DNA of 64,000 nt, from positions 1 through 64,000 of the forward strand of contig NZ_QGKS01000187.1 of NCBI RefSeq assembly GCF_003172935.1, given 5' to 3'. The notes beneath the pieces are model-generated. The model did not search any database. It was not told the DNA's origin and saw nothing but the letters and a program-made list of their open reading frames with translations. Source of the stretch: Micromonospora sicca (GTDB taxonomy: Bacteria > Actinomycetota > Actinomycetes > Mycobacteriales > Micromonosporaceae). A program made the position numbers and the translations under genes. Every line of letters begins with the position of its first letter. The stretch's first letter is position 1. Shown here in pieces: positions 52,860 through 64,000 of this stretch.

Positions 52860-53999
52860 GTGAAGCGAAAGTTTTTGGCCGCTCTCGGCGGTGCCGTGCT
52901 GGCGATCAGCCTGGCGGCCTGCGGCGGCGAGGGCGCGGGCGGTGGGAGCGGTACCGGCGACAAGAAGCCGGCCGACCTCACCATCGGGGTGTCGATGCCG
53001 ACCCAGACGTCGGAGCGGTGGATCGCCGACGGCAACTCGGTGAAGAAGAAGCTGCAGGCCAAGGGCTACAAGGTGGACCTGCAGTATGCGGGCGACGACA
53101 TCCCCACCCAGTCCCAGCAGGTGGACCAGATGATCACCCAGGGGGCCGACGTCCTGATCATCGCCGCCATTGACGGCACGGCGCTCAGCGGCCAACTACA
53201 GGCGGCAGCCGACGCGAACATCCCGGTGATCTCGTACGACCGGTTGATCCGGGACAGCAAGAACGTCGACTTCTATGTCAGCTTCGACAACTACAAGGTC
53301 GGCGTGGCCCAGGCCGAGGCGCTGCTGACCGGGCTCGGCCTGCACAACAAGGACGGCTCGAAGGGCTCGGCGAAGGGGCCCTTCAACATCGAGCTCTTCG
53401 CCGGCTCGCTCGACGACAACAACGCCCACTTCTTCTTCAACGGGGCGATGGACACGCTCAAGCCGTTCCTGGACGACGGCACGCTCGTGGTCAAGTCGCG
53501 CCAGACCAAGATCGAGCAGGTGGCCATCCTGCGCTGGCAGCAGGAGACCGCGCAGAAGCGGATGGAGGACCTGCTGACCTCCACCTACCACGACGGTTCG
53601 AAGGTCAGCGGCGTCCTGTCACCGTTCGACGGGCTGTCCCGCGGCATCATCACCGCCCTGCAGAACGCCGGCTACGGCACCGCCGCCAACCGGATGCCGG
53701 TGATCACCGGCCAGGACGCGGAGATCGCCTCGGTCAAGCTGATCGACGACGGGGTCCAGAGCTCCACCATCTTCAAGGACACCCGCCTGCTGGCCGAGCA
53801 GGCCGCCATCGCGGCCGAGGCGTTCCTGAAGGACAAGAAGCCCGAGGCCAACGACACCAAGACCTACGACAACGGGGTCAAGGTCGTGCCGTCGTACCTG
53901 CTGCCGGTGGTGACGGTCTACAAGGACGACATCAAGCAGGCGCTCGTCGACACCGGCTACTACACGGCGGAGGAGGTCGCCGCCGGCCAGGTCAAGTGA
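52860..53999 (+). CDS. Sugar ABC transporter substrate-binding lipoprotein (ChvE/multiple-sugar type)
   Basis: A 379-residue lipoprotein with signal KFLAALGGAVLAISLAAC (lipobox LAAC). The periplasmic-binding fold is of the ribose/ChvE class: TIGVSMPTQTSERWIADGN, GADVLIIAAIDGTALSGQL, NIPVISYDRLIRDSKNVDFY and PVITGQDAEIASVKLI. Homologues bind arabinose, xylose, galactose or glucose. The operator upstream and nearby arabinose genes make L-arabinose the likely ligand. I chose the GTG at 52860, six bases after GGGGAG; it starts the signal peptide. It is the first gene of a three-gene importer operon. Confidence 0.9.
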   Translation: MKRKFLAALGGAVLAISLAACGGEGAGGGSGTGDKKPADLTIGVSMPTQTSERWIADGNSVKKKLQAKGYKVDLQYAGDDIPTQSQQVDQMITQGADVLIIAAIDGTALSGQLQAAADANIPVISYDRLIRDSKNVDFYVSFDNYKVGVAQAEALLTGLGLHNKDGSKGSAKGPFNIELFAGSLDDNNAHFFFNGAMDTLKPFLDDGTLVVKSRQTKIEQVAILRWQQETAQKRMEDLLTSTYHDGSKVSGVLSPFDGLSRGIITALQNAGYGTAANRMPVITGQDAEIASVKLIDDGVQSSTIFKDTRLLAEQAAIAAEAFLKDKKPEANDTKTYDNGVKVVPSYLLPVVTVYKDDIKQALVDTGYYTAEEVAAGQVK

Positions 54000-54092
54000 C
54001 GCCGCCGGTCGGGCCCGGCGGTGACCGCCACCGCCGGGCCCGCCGAGGCCCGGAGCGTTCGCGTACGACCCAGACGACGAGGACACGCAGCC

Positions 54093-55627
<1,535 letters not shown>

Positions 55628-55631
<4 letters not shown>

Positions 55632-56875
55632 CCAGCACCAAGCCCGCCGCGTCGGAGCGCACGGCGTCGGAGAGCGCCCCGGCCGCCGCGCTGCACACCG
55701 GGACCAGCGACCCCCGTACGCTGATCATGCGCAACCTGCGGCAGAGCGGCATCTATGTCGCGTTCGTCGTCATCGTGGCGCTGTTCGCGATCCTGACCGA
55801 CGGGGTGTCGCTGAGCCCGGGCAACATCACGAACATCGTCCTGCAGTATTCGTACATCCTCGTGCTCGCCATCGGCATGGTCATCGTGATCATCGCCGGC
55901 CACATCGACCTGTCGGTGGGATCGGTGGTCGCGCTCACCGGCGCGGTCTCCGCCGTGCTGGTCATCCAGCAGGGCCAGCCCTGGTGGCTCGGCGTGCTCG
56001 CCGCTCTCGCGGTCGGCGTCGCGGTGGGGGCCTGGCACGGCTTCTGGGTGGCCTACGTCGGCATGCCGGCGTTCATCGTCACCCTCGCCGGCATGCTGCT
56101 GTTCCGCGGGCTCACGCTGCGGGTGCTCGACAACATCTCGCTGTCGCCGTTCCCGGCGGAATACCAGCGGGTCGCGAACGGCTTCCTCAACGGCCTGATC
56201 GGCGGCCAGGGCTACGACGCCTTCACCCTGCTCATCGCGGCCCTCGCCGTGGCGGGCTACGCGGTCGGCCAGTTCCGCACCCGGGTCGCCCGGATCCGCT
56301 ACCAGCAGCCGGTCGAGTCGTTCCCGCTGTTCGTGGCGCGGGTGGTGCTGGTCGGCGCGATCGTCATGTACTTCGCCTGGCAGTTGGCCCACGCGCGCGG
56401 CCTGCCGATCGTGCTGATCATCCTGGCGGTGCTGGTGCTCGGCTACGGGCTGATGACCCGGCGCACCGTGTTCGGTCGCCAGGTCTATGCGATCGGCGGC
56501 AACCTTCCGGCCGCGATGCTGTCCGGGGTCAAGGTCCGCACGGTGAACTTCTGGCTCTTCGTCAACATGGGCTTCCTCGCCGGGGTCGCCGGGGTCATCT
56601 ACTCCTCCCGGGCCAACGGCGCCCAGCCCGCCGCCGGCAACATGTTCGAGCTGGACGCGATCGCGGCGGCGTTCATCGGCGGCGCGGCGGTCGCCGGTGG
56701 CGTGGGCACCGTCGTCGGCGCCATGGTCGGCGGCCTGATCATGGCGGTGATGAGCAACGGCATGCAGCTGATGGGCGTCGAGCAGTCCACCCAGTCGGTG
56801 GTCAAGGGCCTGGTGCTGCTGCTGGCCGTGGCGTTCGACATCTACAACAAGCGGCGGGCAGGCGCCGCCCGGTGA
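55628..56875 (+). CDS. Sugar ABC transporter permease (MmsB/GguB type)
   Basis: A 415-residue integral membrane protein with about ten hydrophobic segments. A hydrophilic N-terminal tail of about 45 residues is followed by [40 protein letters not shown], the family motif [38 protein letters not shown] and [21 protein letters not shown]. It forms the membrane channel for the imported pentose or hexose. It ends 21 bases from the convergent galM-like gene. Confidence 0.92.
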
Positions 56876-56896
56876 GCTGCCGGACCCGGCGGGACG

Positions 56897-57928
56897 TCAG
56901 CGGGCGCCGAGCCGCCAGGTGGTGACCGAGCGGTACGTCTCGCCGGGCCGCAGCACCGGCGAGGGGAGCGCGGGCTGGTTCGGGGCCTCCGGGTACCGCT
57001 GGGTCTCCAGCGCGACGGCGTCCCCCTGCCGCAGCAGCGCGCCGTCGCGGCCCACCAGGGTGCCGTCGAGGCGGTTGCCGGCGTACACCTGAAGTGACGG
57101 CTGGTCGGTGCTCACCTCGAGGTAGCGTCCGCTGGCCGGGTGCTCCAGCCGCGCCGCCCGGCGCATGCCGTCGCCCCGCAGGTGGTAGGCGTGGTCGATG
57201 CCGGCCGCCCCCAGGACCTGCGGGTGGTTGCGGCGGGTCCGGTCGCCGATCGCGGCCGGCGCGGTGAGGTCGAACGGCGTTCCCGCGACGGGTTCCAGGC
57301 GTCCGAGCGGGATGGCCCGGTCGTCGACCGGCAGGTAGGCGTCGGCGTCCACGGTCAGCAGGTGGTCGTCGACGCTGCCCGACCCGGCGAGGTTGAGGTA
57401 GGCGTGGTTGGTCAGGCTGACCACGGTCGGCGCGGCGCAGGTCGCGGAGAGCTCCACGGTGACGGTGTCCGCCGTCACCCGGTAGCCGGCGCGGGCCGTC
57501 AACTCGCCGGGGAACCCCTGGTCGCCGTCGGGGCTGACGAGTTCCAGGGTGAGGGCGTCGGCGGCCTGCTCGACGACGGTCCACAGCCGCAGGTGGAAGC
57601 CGTCCGTGCCGCCGTGCAGGCAGGTGCCGCCCTCGTTGGTGGTGAGCGGATACGTGGTCCCGTCGAGGGTGAAGCGGCCGCCGGCGATGCGGTTGGCGTA
57701 CCGGCCCACGGTCGCGCCCAGGTAAGGGTTGCGCGGGGACAGGTAGGACGCCACGTCGCAGTAGCCGAGCACCACGTCGACGCGCTGCCCGTCCCGAGAT
57801 GGCATCCGCAGTCGCTGCACGGTGGCGCCGAGGTCGAGCACGGTGAGCTCCAGCCCGGACCCCCCACCCAGGGTGTACGCCGTGACGTCGCGTCCGTCGG
57901 GCATCGTCCCGAACCGTGCGGTGGGCAT
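56897..57928 (-). CDS. galM: Aldose 1-epimerase (mutarotase)
   Basis: A 343-residue cytosolic galactose-mutarotase-fold enzyme. Motifs include NPYLGATVGRYANRIAGGRF, a catalytic histidine in SLTNHAYLNLAG, GIDHAYHLRG and YAGNRLDG, and a glutamate in VALETQRYPEAPNQP. It interconverts sugar anomers, which may speed entry of arabinose into the isomerase. It has AGGAG seven bases before the ATG. It lies 95 bases after araA, separated by a hairpin, and is the last gene of the ara operon. Confidence 0.9.
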   Translation of the reverse strand: MPTARFGTMPDGRDVTAYTLGGGSGLELTVLDLGATVQRLRMPSRDGQRVDVVLGYCDVASYLSPRNPYLGATVGRYANRIAGGRFTLDGTTYPLTTNEGGTCLHGGTDGFHLRLWTVVEQAADALTLELVSPDGDQGFPGELTARAGYRVTADTVTVELSATCAAPTVVSLTNHAYLNLAGSGSVDDHLLTVDADAYLPVDDRAIPLGRLEPVAGTPFDLTAPAAIGDRTRRNHPQVLGAAGIDHAYHLRGDGMRRAARLEHPASGRYLEVSTDQPSLQVYAGNRLDGTLVGRDGALLRQGDAVALETQRYPEAPNQPALPSPVLRPGETYRSVTTWRLGAR

Positions 57929-57963
57929 GGGGTCTCCTGGGGCTGGCCGGGGTGCGGGCTGGG

Positions 57964-58005
57964 TCCGGTGGCGCTGGCGGGGTTCCGGACACCAGCGCCA
58001 CCGGA
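57964..58005 (-). terminator. Hairpin between araA and galM
   Basis: TCCGGTGGCGCTGG pairs perfectly with CCAGCGCCACCGGA (14 bp) around a 14-base loop. It may attenuate readthrough from araA or stabilise the upstream transcript, giving lower galM expression. Confidence 0.55.
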
Positions 58006-58023
58006 GTCGGTGCGGGCCGAGGG

Positions 58024-59535
58024 CTACAGCCGGGCCGCGAGGCGGTGGTAAGCGGCGCTCCACCGCAGCTCACGCCGGATGTTCTCGGGGGTGGCGCCGG
58101 CGTCGATGACGACCAGTTCGGTGCCCAGCATCTCGGCCAGGTCGCGGAACTCGGCGGTGCCCACCGCCGTGGACAGCACCGTGTGGTGCGGCCCACCGGC
58201 GAGCAGCCAGCACTCGGCCGAGGTCGACAGGGTGGGCTGGGGCTTCCAGACGGCGCACGCGACGGGCAGCTTGGGCAGCGCCGCGTCGGGCTCCACGACG
58301 TCGACCTCGTTGAGGGTCAGCCGGAACCGCTCGCCCAGGTCGCTGATGCCCACCACCACGGCCGGGCCGGGGGCGGCGGTGAAGCGCAGCCGGACCGGGT
58401 CCTCGCGGTTGCCGATGCCGAGCGGGTGGATCTCCAGGGTGGGCTTCTGCCCGGCGATGGTGGGGCAGACCTCGAGCATGTGCGCGCCGAGGATCTTCTC
58501 CTGCCCGGGCACCAGGTGGTAGGTGTAGTCCTCCATGAAGCTGGTGCCGCCGGCCCGGCCGGCCGCCATCGCCTTGGTGGTGCGGAGCAGCACCGAGGTC
58601 TTCCAGTCGCCCTCGCCGCCGAACCCGTAGCCGTCGGCCATCAGCCGCTGCACGGCCAGGCCGGGCAGTTGCCGCAGCCCGCCCAGGTCCTCGAAGTTGG
58701 TGGTGAAGGCCTTGAACCCGCCGTCGGTGAGGAAGGTCCGCAGGCCGGCCTCGATCCGGGCGCCGTAGCGGAGTGACTCGTGCCGGTCCCCGCCGGGGCG
58801 CAGCTCGGCCGCGACGTCGTAGGCGTCCAGGTATTCCCCCACCAGGTCGTCCACCGCCGCGTCGGGGGTCTGGTCGACGACGTCGACCAGCTCGTTGACC
58901 CCGTACGTGTTGACCGAGACCCCGAAGCGCAGCTGCGCCTCGACCTTGTCGCCCTCGGTGACGGCGACGTCGCGCATGTTGTCGCCGAACCGGGCCAGGC
59001 GCAGCGTCCGCAGCTCGTGCGCGCCCAGGGCGGCGCGGGCCCAGGCGGCGACCCGCTCGACGATGGCCGGGTTGCTGACGTGCCCCGCGACGATCTTGCG
59101 GGCGACGCCGAGCCGGGCGGTGATGAAGCCGAACTCCCGGTCGCCGTGGGCGGCCTGGTTCAGGTTCATGAAGTCCATGTCGATGGTGGACCACGGCAGT
59201 TCGGCGCCCGCCTGGGTGTGCAGGTGCAGCATCGGCTTGCGCAGCGCGTCCATGCCCGCGATCCACATCTTCGCCGGCGAGAAGGTGTGCATCCAGGTGA
59301 TCACGCCGACGCAGCGGGCCGCGGCGTTGGCCTCCAGCACCCGGGCGTGGATGGCGGCCGCGTCGGTGAGGACCGGCTGCCAGACCACCCTGGCGGGCAG
59401 GGCGCCGCTGCCGTCGAGCTGCTTGGCGATGGCCTGCGACTGCTCGGCCACCTGGCGCAGCGTCTCCTCGCCGTAGAGGTGCTGGCTGCCGGTCAGGAAC
59501 CACAGCTCGGGGGCGTGGTGGGGATCAGCGGACAT
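58024..59535 (-). CDS. araA: L-arabinose isomerase
   Basis: A 503-residue enzyme converting L-arabinose to L-ribulose, of full family length. It starts [20 protein letters not shown] and shows [36 protein letters not shown], the metal-ligand regions [17 protein letters not shown] and FMEDYTYHL, and the histidine segments GAHMLEVCP and [10 protein letters not shown]. It lies 30 bases after araD in the operon araB-araD-araA-galM. Confidence 0.95.
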   Translation of the reverse strand: MSADPHHAPELWFLTGSQHLYGEETLRQVAEQSQAIAKQLDGSGALPARVVWQPVLTDAAAIHARVLEANAAARCVGVITWMHTFSPAKMWIAGMDALRKPMLHLHTQAGAELPWSTIDMDFMNLNQAAHGDREFGFITARLGVARKIVAGHVSNPAIVERVAAWARAALGAHELRTLRLARFGDNMRDVAVTEGDKVEAQLRFGVSVNTYGVNELVDVVDQTPDAAVDDLVGEYLDAYDVAAELRPGGDRHESLRYGARIEAGLRTFLTDGGFKAFTTNFEDLGGLRQLPGLAVQRLMADGYGFGGEGDWKTSVLLRTTKAMAAGRAGGTSFMEDYTYHLVPGQEKILGAHMLEVCPTIAGQKPTLEIHPLGIGNREDPVRLRFTAAPGPAVVVGISDLGERFRLTLNEVDVVEPDAALPKLPVACAVWKPQPTLSTSAECWLLAGGPHHTVLSTAVGTAEFRDLAEMLGTELVVIDAGATPENIRRELRWSAAYHRLAARL

Positions 59536-59565
59536 GGGAGGTCTCCTCGGGGTGGCCGGCGCCGG

Positions 59566-60243
59566 TCAGCGCTGGCCGTAGACGTTCTGGTAGCGGTCGA
59601 ACAGGGAGTCGACGTCCCGCTCGGCGATCGGCGGCGGCCGGCCGAGCTGACGCGCGATGTGGACGGTACGAGCGACGTCCTCGCACATCACGGCGGCCTT
59701 GACGGCGGCCTTGGCCGACTTGCCGATCGTGAACACGCCGTGGTTGCGCATGAGCACCGCCGGGGACCGGCTCCCGGCGAGGGTCTCGACGATCCCGTGC
59801 CCGATGGAGTCGTCGCCGATGAGCGCGAACGGGCCGACCGGGATGTCGCCGCCGAACTCGTCGGCCATCATGGTGAGCACGCACGGGATCGGCTCGCCGC
59901 GGGCCGCCCACGCGGTGGCGTAGGTGGAGTGGGTGTGCACCACCCCGCCGACGTGTGGCATGTGCCGGTAGACGTATGCCTGGGCGTCGGTGTCGGACGA
60001 CGGCGCGTGGTCGCCCTCGACGACCCGGCCGTGCAGGTCGCAGACCACCATGTTCTCCGGGGTCAGCTCGTCGTAGGCCACCCCGCTGGGCTTGATGACC
60101 AGCAGGTCCCGGCCAGGTACCCGGGCCGACACGTTGCCCGCGGTCCACACCACCAGCTCGTAGCGGGTCAGCTGGGCGTGCAGCCGGCAGACCTCCTCGC
60201 GCAGGTTCCGGATGGTCACGTCGACGTCGGTCAGGACGGTCAC
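59566..60243 (-). CDS. araD: L-ribulose-5-phosphate 4-epimerase
   Basis: A 225-residue class II aldolase-family epimerase making D-xylulose 5-phosphate. The zinc site is VVHTHSTYATAWAARG plus MRNHGVFTIGKSAKAAV. WTAGNVSARVPG and LVIKPSGVAYDELT are the phosphate-binding segments. It starts at a GTG three bases after the araB stop, so the two are translated from one message. Confidence 0.93.
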   Translation of the reverse strand: MTVLTDVDVTIRNLREEVCRLHAQLTRYELVVWTAGNVSARVPGRDLLVIKPSGVAYDELTPENMVVCDLHGRVVEGDHAPSSDTDAQAYVYRHMPHVGGVVHTHSTYATAWAARGEPIPCVLTMMADEFGGDIPVGPFALIGDDSIGHGIVETLAGSRSPAVLMRNHGVFTIGKSAKAAVKAAVMCEDVARTVHIARQLGRPPPIAERDVDSLFDRYQNVYGQR

Positions 60244-60246
60244 GTC

Positions 60247-61692
60247 TCAGGCCTCCTCTCGACCGGCGGCGGTCAGGGCGGAGCGCCGCATCTCCTTGAG
60301 CCGCTTCATGACCGGGTTCGCGCCCCGGCCGAAGCAGTCGTGCAGCACCAGGTACTCGGCGAACAGCGCGTCGTAGGCCGCAGCCCGCTCCTCGTCGGGC
60401 ACGAACGCGCCCCGGGTGACGCGCCCCATGGCCTTGGCCGCGCTGGTGATGCCGGAGTACGCGCCGGCGGCCACCGCGGCGTGGATCGCCGAGCCGAGTG
60501 CGGGCCCCTGCTCGGAGCCGAGGACCGACAGCGGCATCCGGGTCACGTCGGCGTAGATCTGCATGAGCAGCCGGTTCTTCGTCAGGCCACCGGCGATGAC
60601 CAGCTCCTCGACAGGCACGCCGCTGGCCCGGAACGTCTCCAGGATGACCCGGGTGCCGAAGGCGGTCGCCTCGAGCAGCGCCCGGTAGACGTCCTCCGGG
60701 CGGGTGGCCAGGGTCTGCCCGACGACGACCCCGGACAGCTCGTGGTCGACGAGGACAGAGCGGTTGCCGCTGTGCCAGTCGAGCGCGAGCAGCCCGTGCT
60801 CACCGACCGCCTGGCGGGCCGCCTTCTCGGTGAGCAGCTCGTGCACGGAGATGCCCCGCTCCTGCGCCTCGGCGGCGTACACCGCCGGCACGCCGGTGCG
60901 AGTGAACCAGCCGAAGATGTCACCGACGCCGGACTGCCCGGCCTCGTAGCCCCACAGGCCGGGGATGATCCCGCCGTCCACGACGCCGCACATGCCGGGC
61001 ACCTCGCGCAGCACGGTGCCCGACATGACGTGGCAGGTGGAGGTGCCCATGATCGCCACCATCCGACCGGCCTCGGTGGCCTGGGCGGCGGGCGCCGTGA
61101 CGTGGGCGTCGACGTTGCCGACGGCCACCGCGATCCCCTCCGGCAGGCCGGTCCAGGCGGCCGCCTCGGCGGTGAGCCGGCCGGCCGCCTCGCCGAGCTG
61201 GCCGACGGGGTGCTCGAGCTTGTCGACCACGAACCGCTCGAAGCCGGGGTTGAGCGCGGCGAGGAAGTCCGGCGGCGGGTACGCCCCGTCCTGCAGGATG
61301 CCCTTGTAGCCGGCGGTGCAGGCGTTGCGGACGTAGCCGCCGCAGAGCTGCCAGACGATCCAGTCCGCGGCCTCCACCCAGCGCTCGGTGGCGGCGTACA
61401 CCTCCGGGTCCTCCTCGAGGACCTGCAACGCCTTGGCGAACTCCCACTCGGAGGAGATCAGGCCGCCGTAGCGCGGCAGCCACGCCTCCCCGCGCCGGCG
61501 GGCCAGCTCGTTGATCCGGTCGGCCTGCCCCTGGGCGGCGTGGTGCCGCCACAGCTTGACGTACGCGTGCGGCCGGCGGGCGTACTGCGGCAGCTCGCAC
61601 AGCGGGGTGCCGTCGGCGGTGGTCGGCAGCACGGTGCAGGCGGTGAAGTCGGTGGCGATGCCGATGACGTCGGCTGACGGCGACACCGCGCC
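60247..61692 (-). pseudogene. araB: Ribulokinase, 5'-truncated
   Basis: From about SPSADVIGIATDFTACTVLP onward the frame is a normal FGGY-family ribulokinase: RPHAYVKLWRHHAAQGQADR, the catalytic-region VGNVDAHVTAPAAQ, MGTSTCHVMSG and the C-terminal VIAGGLTKNRLLMQIYADV. The first 80-90 residues, including the N-terminal phosphate-binding loop (DFGTxSGR), are missing. The frame runs instead into antisense of a glycosidase fragment and finds no plausible start. Unless a second kinase exists, L-ribulose could not be phosphorylated. The araB promoter is also lost, so expression of araD and araA is uncertain. Confidence 0.85.
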
Positions 61693-62026
61693 CACGTACA
61701 TCAGGGGCTTCGGGACCGTCTTCCACATCTCTGCCGCGCAGACCGAGTGGAAGGAACTCGGCCGCACCTTCACCAAGGACAACGCGGTGCAGTACACGCT
61801 GGAATACAAGGACATCGCCACGAACACGTGGCGGCCGCTGGTCGACAGGAGCACGAACACCACCGCCTACACGGCCGACTACGTCACCTTCGACCGGGTG
61901 CTGACGAACGCGGTCCGGCTGAAGATCCTGGGTACGACCGAGAACGTCAAGGTCGGCGTCCACGAGCTCAACGTGTTCGGCGAGAACTACAACCTGGCTG
62001 CCTCGAAGGGCATGATCACCCCTTAG
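61693..62026 (+). pseudogene. C-terminal fragment of a secreted glycosidase (F5/8 type C domain)
   Basis: The plus frame reads VFHISAAQTEWKELGRTFTK then YTLEYKDIATNTWRPLVDRS, NAVRLKILGTTENVKVGVHE and LNVFGENYNLAASKG to a TAG. This is the discoidin-like carbohydrate-binding domain found at the end of large secreted glycosidases. The rest of that gene is absent; upstream sequence is antisense to araB. It faces the truncated araB head to head, so two unrelated partial genes meet near 61690-61715. Confidence 0.7.
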
Positions 62027-62043
62027 CCAGAAGCAGTACGCAG

Positions 62044-62077
62044 GGAGCGGGCGAGATCAACCGATCTCGCCCGCTCC
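62044..62077. terminator. Bidirectional hairpin terminator
   Basis: GGAGCGGGCGAGATC, loop AACC, GATCTCGCCCGCTCC: a perfect 15-base stem followed by TTGT. It lies between the convergent ends of the glycosidase fragment and the last GH43 gene. Confidence 0.88.
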
Positions 62078-62092
62078 TTGTCTGTGCTCGCG

Positions 62093-64000
62093 TTACCGCA
62101 CCGTCAGGTTCTGGTAGTTGGCGGCGTGGGGCTGGTAGGTCGGGTTGCCGGAGTAGGCGACGTGGACCTTGTAGTTCCCGGGCGCCAGATCGGCGGTCGG
62201 CAGGGTGACGATCGCCTCGCCGTCCGCCAGCGGCACGACCTTCTCAGCACCGCCGAAGGTGACGGTGACCTCGCCGGTCGGGACGGGAGCCTCCTGGTTC
62301 TGCGCGCCCGCCGGCCCGACGGTCACGTTCAGGCTGAACGTGTCCCCGCGGACGACCGACGCCGGCGCGGCATTCGCGTGGACCGTGACGGCGGCCGGCC
62401 CGGCGGGCACATTGACCGACGCCGCGCCTTCCGACGCCTTCAGGTAGTCGAAGCCGAGGTACTCGGCCTTGACCGTCCGGGCGCCCGCGGGCAGACCCGC
62501 CGGCAGCGTGACCGTGGCCGCGCCGTCGTCCAGGTAGGCGAGCTGCGACCACGAGCCGACGCTGAACCGCACCTGACCGCCGATCTCGAACCCGTCGGCG
62601 GCCTTGACCGTGGCGGTGGCCGTGGCCGTCTGGGCCCCGCTCGCGTACGGCTGGACAGCCACCTCGGTGGTGGTCGCGACGTCGCTGTTCGGGATCTTGC
62701 GGATGTCGTTCCACTCGCGGAGGGTGAGCGGGATGACGGTGCCGTGGCGCGGACGGACGACACCCGCGTTGATCATCGTGATCGACTTGGCGTTCCAGGT
62801 CGGGGCCTCGATGTTCTCGTGGCACGCGGCCTGGTATCCACCGCCGTTCGTGTAGCGGTCACCCCAGAGGTAGAACTGGTTGGGGCAGGAGGTGTCACCG
62901 GGGTTGGCCTTGAAGATGACAGGCCCCTCATAGCCCTGGTTGGCAACCCAGGTCGTGCGGCCCAGAGCCGGAGCGACCAGCTGCCAGTTGTCGATGTTGC
63001 TGTCCACGAAGTCGGTGTTCTTCTCCGAGAAGATGTCCGAGCCCTGGTTGCCGGCCTCGTTCTTGGTCACCCGGTAGTAGTAGTCACCGACCTTGATCGC
63101 GGTGGTGTCGATCCGCGACTTGGGAGCCGGGTTCTGCCAGACCTTGGGAGCGGAGAACGTCTTGAAGTCGCGCGTCGTGGCGTACCACATCTGCGCGTTC
63201 CCCTGACCGGTGCGGTTCACCGGGTCGTTCCACAGCGACTGCGCCCAGAAGACGACGTAGGCGCCGATCTCGTCGACCCACAGCGACTCGGGTGCGAAGG
63301 CGTTGCCCGCGTTGTCGGGCGCGACCTTCACGTGCCGCTGAGGAGTCCAGTGCACGAGGTCGTGCGACTCGAACACCTCGATGTACTGGGTGTCGTTGAT
63401 GGCGTATCCGCCCTGGTCGTACCAGTTCAGGTCGGTGGCGATCATGTAGTACGTGTCGCCGTCGGGCGAGCGGACGATGTGCGGGTCGCGGAGGCCCTGG
63501 TCGCCCAGCTGAGAGATGAGCGACGGCTGGCCTCCGGTCAGACCGGTCCAGTCCAGAGCGGTGTTCCCGTTGGACGTGGCGAACATGATCTGCTCGCCGT
63601 CGGCGATTCCCTCACCCTTGAAGTAGCCCATGAAGTACCGCTCGTATCCCTCGGTGCGGGGCATGGCGGTGATGGTCACCGGAAACGACTTCGTCTGCGA
63701 GGTTGACCCCTTGGTGATGGTCGCCGTCAGGGTCGCGGCGACATCCGGACGGCCGAAGGCCGGGCGGGTCACCTTACCGGTCGGGGTGACGAGGTCGCTG
63801 GTCGACTTCCAGGTGATCGTGGAGCCGAACTCGCCCTTGGCCGGGAGGTTGATGTTTCCGCGTACGTCGTTGGTGCCGTACAGGGTGAGGTCGAGCTTGT
63901 CCCGGTCGACCGCCTGCGCGTCGTCGAACTCGGCCTTCACCACGACGGGGATCTCCCGGGTGATGACCTCGTTGGCGCCCTTTCGGACGGTCGCCGTGAG
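62093..64000 (-). CDS. Secreted GH43 family enzyme with Ig-like domains (5' end beyond window)
   Basis: About 635 residues are visible and the frame stays open to the window edge, so the N-terminus and signal are missing. An atrophied bacterial Ig-like domain (ITREIPVVVKAEFDD to KSFPVTITAMP) comes first. The GH43 propeller follows: GLRDPHIVRSPDGDTYYMIA, FESHDLVHWTPQRHV, FAPESLWVDEIGAYVVFWAQ and GPVIFKANPGDTSCPNQFYL. Two to three C-terminal Ig-like repeats (about 175 residues) end in LTVR. Domain makeup suggests an arabinan- or arabinoside-acting enzyme. It lies in the same locus but beyond the broken araB junction, so its link to the ara operon may be secondary. Confidence 0.85.
   Translation of the reverse strand, partial: LTATVRKGANEVITREIPVVVKAEFDDAQAVDRDKLDLTLYGTNDVRGNINLPAKGEFGSTITWKSTSDLVTPTGKVTRPAFGRPDVAATLTATITKGSTSQTKSFPVTITAMPRTEGYERYFMGYFKGEGIADGEQIMFATSNGNTALDWTGLTGGQPSLISQLGDQGLRDPHIVRSPDGDTYYMIATDLNWYDQGGYAINDTQYIEVFESHDLVHWTPQRHVKVAPDNAGNAFAPESLWVDEIGAYVVFWAQSLWNDPVNRTGQGNAQMWYATTRDFKTFSAPKVWQNPAPKSRIDTTAIKVGDYYYRVTKNEAGNQGSDIFSEKNTDFVDSNIDNWQLVAPALGRTTWVANQGYEGPVIFKANPGDTSCPNQFYLWGDRYTNGGGYQAACHENIEAPTWNAKSITMINAGVVRPRHGTVIPLTLREWNDIRKIPNSDVATTTEVAVQPYASGAQTATATATVKAADGFEIGGQVRFSVGSWSQLAYLDDGAATVTLPAGLPAGARTVKAEYLGFDYLKASEGAASVNVPAGPAAVTVHANAAPASVVRGDTFSLNVTVGPAGAQNQEAPVPTGEVTVTFGGAEKVVPLADGEAIVTLPTADLAPGNYKVHVAYSGNPTYQPHAANYQNLTVR

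Noticed and set aside
58780-61677. A 965-codon plus-strand frame opposite araA, araD and araB
   Set aside because: It is the complement of well-conserved arabinose genes and has no recognisable content of its own.

Overview
This is high-GC DNA with GTG and TTG starts, ATGA-type gene overlaps, F420/LLM-type and actinobacterial-style transporters, and large secreted multidomain glycosidases. It reads as an actinomycete chromosome, probably a plant-polymer-degrading soil or plant-associated species. A Micromonosporaceae-like lineage is my guess from gene style and is not proven here.

Layout. (1) 1-1.4 kb: an IS481/IS3-type transposase, a 3' fragment of a tRNA-Val gene and five tandem 10-bp repeats, which together look like an old attachment site. 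(2) 1.5-12.4 kb: a 4-hydroxyproline utilisation cluster. The minus-strand operon encodes an amidohydrolase, an LLM oxidoreductase, a GntR regulator, an ornithine-cyclodeaminase-family enzyme, an aldehyde dehydrogenase, 4-hydroxyproline 2-epimerase and a DapA-like deaminase. The plus-strand operon encodes a small protein and a three-subunit D-hydroxyproline dehydrogenase. (3) 12.5-22 kb: a truncated TauE gene, a gamma-glutamyltransferase-family enzyme, a complete five-gene oligopeptide ABC transporter, a frameshifted GntR regulator and an acetamidase/formamidase, with matching palindromic operators. (4) 22-25.3 kb: an insertion-sequence graveyard of IS110, IS256, IS6 and IS3 copies and pieces. 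(5) 25.2-31.7 kb: five tightly overlapping minus-strand genes (helical protein, P-loop-like protein without a Walker A motif, BrxD-like ATPase, SNF2 helicase, SWIM zinc-finger protein) that look like a BREX-related defence or DNA-processing module. (6) 32-35.6 kb: gene fragments, a RibD/DHFR-like reductase and a second IS110. (7) 35.6-64 kb: an arabinan/arabinoside locus. It holds secreted GH62, two GH54, GH127/146 and three GH43 enzymes, a sugar ABC importer, aldose 1-epimerase, and araA-araD-araB, with araB cut at its 5' end.

How it may work together. In region 7, extracellular enzymes would release L-arabinose, the importer would take it up, and AraA/AraB/AraD would convert it to xylulose 5-phosphate. 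At least four LacI-type palindromes (TGTTARCGYTAACA) mark the glycosidase promoters, but no LacI regulator gene lies in the window. In regions 2-3, peptides would be imported and hydrolysed, and L-hydroxyproline would be epimerised, oxidised, deaminated and converted to 2-oxoglutarate. Plant extensins and arabinogalactan proteins carry arabinose on hydroxyproline, so both halves of that glycoprotein could be consumed by functions encoded here. This link is an inference.

Several genes are broken: a pepA fragment, tauE, a gntR, the SWIM gene and araB. The junctions show much rearrangement. No rRNA, CRISPR array or intact tRNA was seen.
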